Shown here: positions 58,436 to 64,000 of the stretch, in pieces | Numbering within the stretch: position 1 is the first letter of the stretch | How the letters are laid out: each line of letters opens with the position of its first letter | NCBI RefSeq assembly: GCF_001583695.1 | Contig: NZ_LOBC01000009.1 | Location: 98,167 to 162,166, forward strand | Source of the DNA: Bacillus wiedmannii | GTDB taxonomy: Bacteria > Bacillota > Bacilli > Bacillales > Bacillaceae_G | DNA: 64,000 nucleotides | Direction of reading: 5' to 3' | Notes under the pieces: generated by a model | Told to the model about the DNA's origin: nothing | What the model saw: only the letters and a program-made list of their open reading frames with translations | Database searches by the model: none | Translations under genes and position numbers: made by a program

Positions 58436-59269
58436 TTAATCTCCACTTTCCTCGTTATTACAAGCTAATAATGGTTCGTACATCATTATAGCGTGATTCT
58501 CCGTTACATATTGATCTTCTACAAACTGTTTCTGTTGGCTATATACTCTACGTTGAATAACATTATGTCGTATATAACCACCCCAGTATGCAGATTGGAT
58601 TGAGTGTTCTTTTTCATAAACTTCATATTGATAAAGCTGCGGATAGGCTGTTCTCCATTCACCAATTAAATGTTTATCTGTGATATAGAGGTGAAGTTGA
58701 TACGATTGGTCCGTTTCATTTTTAATTTGTAAGTCCAAATAGTTATAGGAACAAGTCGCTCCGCTTCCAAACGGCTGGGTCCGCTTGGAATCAGGAAAGA
58801 CATCAAAGCTATGACGATATCGCTCTGTTACTGTCAGTGGTGTATGTAAGGTCATCCAATATATTAAATTTGAAAGCTGACAAAGCCCTCCTCCAATGCC
58901 TGCTTGAAAAGATCCATAGTGTAGTATCATACCTTCTACATACCCTTTTCTCCTAGTAGGCTTACCTATTAAACGCCAGTAAGAGAATGTTTCTCCCGGT
59001 CTAATGACGATACCATCTAGCTGTTTAATGGCAATCTTTAAATTAACAACTTTATTCTGTTGATACCACATATCTACATCCTTGAGCTTACGAAGTAGTA
59101 TCGTTCGGTGCTGAATCGCTGTACAGGGTAACTTTTCTTGTTGTAAAGTTTTTGCGTATGTTTTTCCGTCTGCTAACCACTGGATGTACCTCTTTGTAGA
59201 GTAATACCATGTTCCTAGCATAATACGATACTTAGAACGCTGTTTAGGACGTAAGTTCACTATATTCAT
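58436..59269 (-). CDS. VanW-family protein
   Basis: A ~277-residue protein of the VanW family. Key blocks are LLRKLKDVDMWYQQNKVVNL, RPGETFSYWRLIGKPTRRKG, YVEGMILHYGSFQAGIGGGL, then CQLSNLIYWMTLHTPLTVTE, RYRHSFDVFPDSKRTQPFGS and GATCSYNYLDLQIKN. No signal peptide is seen. VanW is an accessory protein named from the vanB vancomycin cluster, but most homologues have no link to resistance and the function is unknown. No other van genes are nearby. Start at ATG 59269 behind AGAGAGAGGAAA. It sits between two IS-related ends, so it could be a passenger of an IS231-bounded cassette (see findings). Confidence 0.87.
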   Translation of the reverse strand: MNIVNLRPKQRSKYRIMLGTWYYSTKRYIQWLADGKTYAKTLQQEKLPCTAIQHRTILLRKLKDVDMWYQQNKVVNLKIAIKQLDGIVIRPGETFSYWRLIGKPTRRKGYVEGMILHYGSFQAGIGGGLCQLSNLIYWMTLHTPLTVTERYRHSFDVFPDSKRTQPFGSGATCSYNYLDLQIKNETDQSYQLHLYITDKHLIGEWRTAYPQLYQYEVYEKEHSIQSAYWGGYIRHNVIQRRVYSQQKQFVEDQYVTENHAIMMYEPLLACNNEESGD

Positions 59270-59487
59270 TTTATTTCCTCTCTCTATCGTTTTCATATTT
59301 TGACCTGGTCAAGAAAAACTAGAACACAAATTAGATTACACAATCGATTTTGAGTATTGGTAAGGGGTCAATCCGTTTAATGCTGAATGGCGTCCCGTCA
59401 CACATCCCCCAACTTGAATATTTAGACTATTAATTAAAAGCGCGTTACTATTCTCTTATATTAATAAGAAAGGGTGACGTGCTTTTT

Positions 59488-60918
59488 ATGAATATGAATC
59501 CAACACAAGAGTTGTCTTTATTTGCCGAAGAGTTATATCAATATATGTCTCCTGCTACACTTAATCAATTAGCTATAGAAGCTGGCGGAATGAAACGAAA
59601 ACGTAAGTGCCATGGGCACCATTTTTTATCTTTATGTGTATGGCTAAATCAACAAATCGCTACTACCTCTCTTACTCAACTTTGTAGTCAATTAGAAGCT
59701 TCAACAGGAATTTTATTAAGTACTGAAGGACTTAATCGACGATTTAACTCTGCCTCTGTAGCTTTCTTTCGAACTGTATTTACTACACTTCTACAAACTA
59801 AAATTGGAGGGTTATCTAAGATTTCTCATTCTCTTTCTGCTTACTTTGAGCGCATTCTCATCCTTGATTCTACAACCTTTCAAGTTCCAGATCGATTCGC
59901 ATCTACTTATCCTGGTGCCGGAGGATGTAGTCATAAAGCTGGTGTAAAAATCCAACTAGAGTATGACTTGTTGAGTGGAGAATTTTCTGATGTGAAAATT
60001 GAACCAGGAAAACGAAGTGATCAGGCGTATGGTGCGACTCGAACAAGCCTGACACAAAAGAATGAACTATATATTCGTGACTTAGGATATTTTCGTTTAC
60101 AAGACTTTAAGTCTATCCAAGAGAAACAAGGATATTATTTATCACGTCTTAAATTACCAACTAAAATATATAGAAAAGAATTCGAAACAGTGGTATTTAA
60201 AACAAAAGCCTCTCAATCGAGGCCGGTATATATACAAATTCATTTGGAAGACATCATGAAACAATTACAACCTGGCCAAGTGTATGAGTTACATGATGTC
60301 TATGTAGGGAGTAAAGACAAACTGCCTACTCGTATTGTGGTTTACAGATGTACGGAGGAGCAAAAACAAAAACGCTTACGTGATCGAGCTATTCGCGAAA
60401 AGAAAAAAGGAATTACATATACAGAGCGTACGAAACTTTTACAAGGAATTACGGTATATATGACAAACATTCCTACGGAATGGGTACCAAAAGAGAAAAT
60501 CTATGATTTATATTCACTGCGTTGGCAAATTGAGCTGTTATTTAAAATATGGAAATCTTGGTTTCAAATTCATCGTTGTAAATCTATTAAACAAGAGCGG
60601 TTAGAATGTCACCTTTATGGACAACTAATTAGTATCCTATTATGTTCTTCTACTATGTTTAAAATGAGGGAACTCCTGTTACATAAGAAACAGAAAGAGC
60701 TAAGTGAATATAAAGCGATGTACATAATTAAAGATTTTTTCTTACTTTTTCATCAAGCATTACATAAGAACACCCAAGAATTATCAAAGATTCTCCTTCG
60801 TCTGTTTAACCTTCTACAGCAAAACGGACGAAAATCTCATCGATATGAGAAAAAAACAGTCTTTGATATTTTGGGTGTTGTTTACAATTATACCACTCCG
60901 ACTCATCAAGTAGCATAG
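59488..60918 (+). CDS. IS231-type (IS4 family) transposase
   Basis: A 476-residue DDE transposase. First Asp in LILDSTTFQVPD, second in YIRDLGYFRLQD, and C-terminal YSLRWQIELLFKIWK (Y-(2)-R-(3)-E-(6)-K). ECHLYGQLISILLCSS and the ending NLLQQNGRKSHRYEKKTVFD, then ILGVVYNY, closely match the copy at 8040. I start at ATG 59488, in line with copy 1, behind GAAAGGGTGACG; a GTG three codons earlier is also open. The leader hairpin overlapping the ribosome site could block read-in translation, a known device in IS elements. No frameshift is seen, so it is likely active. Confidence 0.93.
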   Translation: MNMNPTQELSLFAEELYQYMSPATLNQLAIEAGGMKRKRKCHGHHFLSLCVWLNQQIATTSLTQLCSQLEASTGILLSTEGLNRRFNSASVAFFRTVFTTLLQTKIGGLSKISHSLSAYFERILILDSTTFQVPDRFASTYPGAGGCSHKAGVKIQLEYDLLSGEFSDVKIEPGKRSDQAYGATRTSLTQKNELYIRDLGYFRLQDFKSIQEKQGYYLSRLKLPTKIYRKEFETVVFKTKASQSRPVYIQIHLEDIMKQLQPGQVYELHDVYVGSKDKLPTRIVVYRCTEEQKQKRLRDRAIREKKKGITYTERTKLLQGITVYMTNIPTEWVPKEKIYDLYSLRWQIELLFKIWKSWFQIHRCKSIKQERLECHLYGQLISILLCSSTMFKMRELLLHKKQKELSEYKAMYIIKDFFLLFHQALHKNTQELSKILLRLFNLLQQNGRKSHRYEKKTVFDILGVVYNYTTPTHQVA

Positions 60919-60929
60919 TAAAAAAATTC

Positions 60930-60955
60930 AAACCCGTCAGGGTTTATTTGATATG
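60930..60955 (+). terminator. Hairpin after transposase copy 2
   Basis: AAACCCGTCAGGGTTT followed by ATTTG; it is the same hairpin as after copy 1. Confidence 0.5.
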
Positions 60956-61044
60956 CCTACTTTTATAACATCTATAAACGATAATAAAATACTACGTGAA
61001 AAGACCGCATTTTGTATAAAAATATTCCTTAAGTTGATGGGTGT

Positions 61045-61165
61045 GGGGTACCGCCACATGCCCATCAACTTAAGAAAAGTAAATACCCCCAAAAAGAAAA
61101 AATGAGTTGCATTCTCAAAATAACTAATTGTAGAGAAAGAGAATTTTCATTTAGTGTGTACTTCA
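61045..61165. repeat. bcr1-like repeat, right-truncated (element S)
   Basis: GGGGTACCGCCACATGCCCA, then TCAACTTAAG and AATACCCCCAAAAAGAAAAA; centre AACTAATTGTAGAGAAAGAG as in element H; the right half ends in ATTTTCATTTAGTGTGTACTT without an outer arm. It overlaps the right end of IS copy 2. Confidence 0.7.
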
Positions 61166-61180
61166 AAATAATACCATTTA

Positions 61181-61212
61181 AAATACCGGTTCTTATTAGA
61201 ACTGGTATTTTT
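61181..61212. terminator. Terminator
   Basis: AAATACCGGTTCT and AGAACTGGTATTT form the stem with TATT in the loop, followed by TTATT. Confidence 0.65.
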
Positions 61213-61285
61213 ATTATGTATTAAGCTTTAGGATCCATTAATTATAGGATAGCCTATAGATTTAACACATTCCCCTATAGTTAGG

Positions 61286-61765
61286 TTACTTAGATTTTTT
61301 CAATTCTTTGTTTGCTTTATCTATTAACTTAGAAGCAGTCTCTAATCTTTCAAGCCCACCATCAACTTCATATTCTTTACCCTTATCTAAACCTTCTTGT
61401 ATGATTTCCACCCCATCTTTTACATGAATCATCGCTAAACCTACATTATGTTGTACTGGGTGATCTTTTACTTCATACTCTAACTTACTTATTTTGTCCA
61501 CTAACTGTAAATAAGGTTTAGATACTTCTTTTAACTCTTCTGACTTTTTCTTCATTGACTTGCTACTTTTTACAATACCGTCTATTTCTTTAGATTGTTC
61601 GGAGAAATCTTTCATTAAATATGCTAGGTTCTTACTGAAGTCTTCTTTTTTATTCTGTTTAACAGAAGCTTCCATTGCTTCATCTTTCTTAACCTTAGTC
61701 TCACATCCAACCCCAGTTAACATTAACATTGGAACTACTAAAAAAGATAAAATCTTACGTTTCAT
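61286..61765 (-). CDS. Small lipoprotein (paralogue 3 of a tandem set)
   Basis: A ~159-residue lipoprotein: MKRKILSFLVVPMLMLTGVG then Cys (~21, lipobox TGVGC). The mature part is helical and Lys/Glu-rich. The conserved block NKKEDFSKNLAYLMKDFSEQ, then SKEIDGIV, is shared almost word for word with the lipoprotein at 62093 (NKKEDYEENLAYLMKDVSEQ). The C-terminus ends LETASKLIDKANKELKKSK, parallel to VKASKKIDEANEMMKDIK of the other. I start at ATG 61765, 9 bases after AAAGGGG. The family (NDxxF-like extracellular helical lipoprotein) is not recognised; it may be sporulation or surface related. Confidence 0.75.
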   Translation of the reverse strand: MKRKILSFLVVPMLMLTGVGCETKVKKDEAMEASVKQNKKEDFSKNLAYLMKDFSEQSKEIDGIVKSSKSMKKKSEELKEVSKPYLQLVDKISKLEYEVKDHPVQHNVGLAMIHVKDGVEIIQEGLDKGKEYEVDGGLERLETASKLIDKANKELKKSK

Positions 61766-61798
61766 TGACATATACCCCTTTGTTTTAGAATGCTTTTT

Positions 61799-62014
61799 CT
61801 ATCCATTCCACTTTTCCTCAGCTATAGCTAGATCTTCAATAATAGTGTTAAACTCTTTATTTAATTGGAGTAGGTTACCTGCATAAATGTCTTCCTTTTT
61901 TGCATCATCTTTCGAAACAATAGCGTGCTCTTCATCTATTGCATTACTTCCACAACCAACTCCTCCTACTAATAGCATGAAGGATAACGCAAGTTTTAGT
62001 GCCTTTCGTTTCAC
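61799..62014 (-). CDS. Short lipoprotein (paralogue 2, truncated)
   Basis: A 71-residue protein with signal peptide VKRKALKLALSFMLLVGGVG and lipobox Cys (~21). The mature part keeps the family opening (KDDAKKEDIYAGNLLQLNKE, then FNTIIEDLA) but stops after ~50 residues with EEKWNG, where its neighbours run to ~160. It starts at GTG 62014 behind GCAGGGAGAGAT. It looks like a duplicated gene that lost its 3' two thirds, although the short form could still be made and exported. Confidence 0.6.
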   Translation of the reverse strand: MKRKALKLALSFMLLVGGVGCGSNAIDEEHAIVSKDDAKKEDIYAGNLLQLNKEFNTIIEDLAIAEEKWNG

Positions 62015-62092
62015 ATCTCTCCCTGCTTTCTTCAAACTCATTTTCTAGTAGTTCAGAAGATAACAAAATTACCACTGTATTAATTTATCTTT

Positions 62093-62575
62093 CTATTTGA
62101 TGTCTTTCATCATCTCGTTTGCTTCGTCTATCTTCTTAGAAGCCTTAACTACTGCATCATTACCTATTTCTATTAATTTTCTATCTTTTAATTCTAGACC
62201 GTCTCCAATTGATTTAAGTGACATATCTAGTAAACCCATAGCAGTATCCATTGTAAATTGCACATCTTTATACTTTTCGTCATGCTTTAATTTTTTAACC
62301 TTTTCAGATGTTTCAAGTAAGTCTTTAGAAGCTAAATCAAATTCTTTCTTCTTCTCTTCTACTGACTTTTGGCCTGTTAATATGTCACTTACGACCTTGG
62401 ACTGTTCAGAAACATCTTTCATTAGATAGGCTAAGTTTTCTTCATAGTCTTCTTTCTTATTTTGCTCAATAGAAATTTTACTGTCTACTTGTTTTTCTTT
62501 TGTAGTACACCCTGCTGCTCCCCCTGCTACAAACATAAGTGAAAATGCTAATAATATTAGATTCTTTACCTTCAA
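62093..62575 (-). CDS. Small lipoprotein (paralogue 1 of a tandem set)
   Basis: A ~160-residue lipoprotein with signal peptide MKVKNLILLAFSLMFVAGGA and lipobox AAGC (Cys ~23), then a helical mature part (EQNKKEDYEENLAYLMKDVS; KVKKLKHDEKYKDVQFTMDT; NDAVVKASKKIDEANEMMKD). I prefer the TTG at 62575 behind GTAGGGG; the longer frame lacks a signal-like start. It is first of three codirectional paralogues, spaced by 78 and 33 bases. Function unknown; predicted surface-exposed. Confidence 0.7.
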   Translation of the reverse strand: MKVKNLILLAFSLMFVAGGAAGCTTKEKQVDSKISIEQNKKEDYEENLAYLMKDVSEQSKVVSDILTGQKSVEEKKKEFDLASKDLLETSEKVKKLKHDEKYKDVQFTMDTAMGLLDMSLKSIGDGLELKDRKLIEIGNDAVVKASKKIDEANEMMKDIK

Positions 62576-63007
62576 ACCCCTACACCCCCAAAAAAATTGT
62601 AAGTAATTAACATATGAAACCATAACATAAATTACGTAAATAGACTATAAAAAAATAGCGATTCTTACGATAAATTTTGAGTATTCTAACAACCTTAAAA
62701 TATGTATCACAATTATAAAGTATCTGGCTCCATATACTTTTTTAATAATCCTATATTCAACTTCTAAAGTTTAGTATTTTGTTGCTTTTTATGCTCCCTA
62801 GGATACCGTCAGCATTTTTCAAAATAATCTATGCTATGCCGAAAAATAAAATCAGCTGTCCATGTGGACAGCTGATTTACATAATTATCGATATCGGAAG
62901 TTGATTAATATTAGCTTATTTGTCTTATAAGTTAAATCGAGAACAATTAGATTCCAAAATATTTCAGTTCTTTTTGTATGTTATTTAAGGCAAACCTCTT
63001 TCGTTTT
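62576..63007. other. Intergenic region, 432 bp, with one terminator
   Basis: A perfect hairpin AAATCAGCTGTCCA/TGGACAGCTGATTT lies at 62849-62880. Promoter elements for the lipoprotein set must lie in 62580-62800, but no clear boxes were found. Confidence 0.45.
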
Positions 63008-63196
63008 TTAAAGAAGTTCTTTGGTTCGTTTGAAGATAATCTCCAAAGAAGTCGTATATCCTGCGAGTGTTAGCGTAAGGACTTGAACAAATTCCCAACC
63101 ATCCTCAGCATGTTCTATAATAATACGCTTATAATCTTCTTTGGGTTGCCCTTTCCATCCATCAATTTCGACTTTCACAAATTTGTAATCATACAT
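63008..63196 (-). CDS. DUF4177-family protein (62 aa)
   Basis: MYDYKFVKVEIDGWKGQPKE, then DYKRIIIEHAEDGWEFVQVL and SLEIIFKRTKELL. The pattern Y-x-F-V-x-V, two helical turns, G-W-E-F-V-Q-V and L-E-I-I-F-K-R is that of the small beta-alpha-beta DUF4177 proteins. I start at ATG 63196, with GAGGTGG 6 bases upstream; the longer frame has no ribosome site. Cytosolic, function unknown, lone gene. Confidence 0.78.
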   Translation of the reverse strand: MYDYKFVKVEIDGWKGQPKEDYKRIIIEHAEDGWEFVQVLTLTLAGYTTSLEIIFKRTKELL

Positions 63197-63876
63197 ATCC
63201 TTCCACCTCTTTTTCCCTAATTGTACCATTTAGAAGAAGCGATGTATTGTACTTTTTTGACTGTATACTCTATACATATGGAGTTAACATAACGCATCAT
63301 TATCAGTAGCAAGGACAAGGAGGAATCTTCCCCTTACAAGGGAACCTCCTTTCTTTGTTCTATCGACCTATGCATTTTTTATACATTCCTATCCTGGCAC
63401 GGTTTTAGGGTTCTTTTTTGTTGTTGGATCAACAACAAAAATTGTATTAAATTTTGCATACTCCTAGGGGTCACTATATATGAACGCTACGTATTTGACT
63501 TTCTCAATGACCAACATTACTTAACGTGGTAAAATATTATTCGGATGGGAATCCAATGTTATTAAAATTAAAGTGGTTATCAAGTCGGAGGAAGGTACCT
63601 TAGTGTGTCTTTTCTTTTTAAAATATATAAGCGCACCATCCCTTTCCTAATAGGGGCCTCCCCTCCAGCCTCCTTACAGGGAGAATGATAAGGCTTTTTT
63701 ATTTACCCAATTACCGAGCTCTCAAATATTTTAAATAGTTACAATACATGTATTGCTTCAATAACTTATGATTATTCTTAAGAATGTCATTGAAATGTAC
63801 CAATAGATGTTAGTGCAGCAAAATAAATTGTGTTATGATGTGAGCAAATATAAAGCTATCTAACGGAGGGATTCAC
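63197..63876. other. Intergenic region, 680 bp, with hairpins and debris
   Basis: Three stem-loops: AAGGAGG..CCTCCTT type at 63316-63352, TTTTTGTTGTTG/CAACAACAAAAA at 63415-63441 (terminator-like), and GGGGCCTCCCCTCC..GGAG at 63651-63690 followed by TTTTTT. A start-less frame YERYVFDFLNDQHYLTW (63480-63534) may be the end of a lost gene. No intact gene seen. Confidence 0.4.
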
Positions 63877-64000
63877 ATGCCGCATGTTGTGTTTCGTGGA
63901 ATTACTACTGAACAATTAAAACGCATAAGCAAGCCATTAGTAGAAGAGCTCGCAGAGATTTGTGAGTGTGGTACGGATAATTTTACGTTGGAACTACCAA
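63877..64000 (+). CDS. DUF1904-family protein (5' part only)
   Basis: The visible 41 residues MPHVVFRGITTEQLKRISKP, then LVEELAEICECGTDNFTLEL, match the start of the DUF1904 family (tautomerase-like small proteins, ~110 residues). ATG at 63877 follows ACGGAGGG with ideal spacing. The gene runs off the right edge. Function unknown. Confidence 0.75.
   Translation, partial: MPHVVFRGITTEQLKRISKPLVEELAEICECGTDNFTLELP

Larger units (their letters stand above)
59389..61058 (+). mobile_element. IS231-like insertion sequence, copy 2 (complete)
   Basis: About 1.67 kb, the usual IS231 size. The left end is GCGTCCCGTCACACATCCCC, then CAACTTGAATATTTAG. The right end, read inwards on the minus strand, is GGTACCCCACACCCATCAAC, then TTAAGGAATATT, an imperfect inverted repeat. 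The leader holds a hairpin-forming segment just before the transposase. The right end merges at 61045 with the left end of palindromic repeat S, sharing GGGGTACCGCCACA. The terminal CCATCAACTTAAG matches what I recall of IS231 ends. Confidence 0.82.

Noticed and set aside
58436-59269. Vancomycin resistance cluster because of the VanW protein
   Set aside because: No vanH, vanA/B, vanX, vanR or vanS homologue nearby; VanW proteins are widespread without resistance.
1447-61165. The dispersed palindromes as a CRISPR or phage-type array
   Set aside because: They are single ~145 bp elements scattered between genes with IS231-like ends, not regularly spaced short repeats.

Overview
The window looks like a chromosomal segment of a Bacillus cereus group bacterium (B. 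cereus, thuringiensis or anthracis relatives). It is AT-rich and low-GC Gram-positive in style, with strong AGGAGG-type ribosome binding sites. It carries a GerA-type spore germinant receptor operon, a CYP102A (P450-BM3 class) fatty-acid hydroxylase of the length known from B. cereus, IS231-type (IS4 family) transposases, and many copies of the ~145 bp palindromic interspersed repeats typical of this group (bcr1-like). No rRNA, tRNA, CRISPR array or prophage structural module was seen.

Layout. 1-7.9 kb: end of an acyl-ACP desaturase, a cardiolipin synthase-like enzyme, a DUF1657 protein, menA preceded by a group I intron-like ribozyme, and a divergent MerR/MFS efflux pair. 7.9-9.7 kb: first IS231-like element, with its right end lost next to a thioredoxin-like gene stub. 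9.7-20 kb: alpha/beta hydrolase, CgeB-like glycosyltransferase, and a BceAB-type ABC transporter joined to a NarL-type two-component system whose response regulator has no AUG start; then DJ-1/PfpI, a phosphotransferase and a lipoprotein. 20-22.6 kb: arsenic operon (arsR, arsI, acr3, arsC) with three copies of one operator. 23-29 kb: a GC-rich DinB-like gene (probable transfer), a reductase/hydrolase fusion with its TetR regulator and matching palindromic operators, and a GntR regulator with a fatty acid hydroxylase. 29.4-33.3 kb: gerA/B/C operon. 33.4-41.8 kb: MFS/TetR pair, SDR, Lrp regulator, M20 amidohydrolase under a SAM-I riboswitch, a UPF1-like helicase with a PLD-like tail, and a VOC protein. 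42-57 kb: small lipoprotein and membrane genes, YdhR-like monooxygenase, a DoxX/MarR pair with repeated operators, CYP102A, a 14-TM efflux pump, a Pro/Gly/Trp-rich protein, a repeat-rich YwbE-domain lipoprotein, a DUF1259 protein and a solitary protein kinase. 57.9-61.2 kb: pseudogene, repeats, VanW protein and the intact IS231-like element. 61.3-64 kb: three related lipoproteins, a DUF4177 protein and the start of a DUF1904 gene.

How it works together. The region is a patchwork of short accessory operons: stress and drug efflux with local one-component regulators (MerR, TetR, TetR, MarR, ArsR, GntR), several fatty-acid modifying enzymes, and a germination operon. They are separated by strong bidirectional terminators and by palindromic repeats.

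The two observations most worth following are (1) the group I ribozyme between the menA promoter and its poorly placed start codon, which suggests splicing-linked expression of menaquinone synthesis, and (2) a graded series from complete IS231-like element to leader-only deletion derivatives to minimal palindromic repeat, which suggests how the repeats arose and move.
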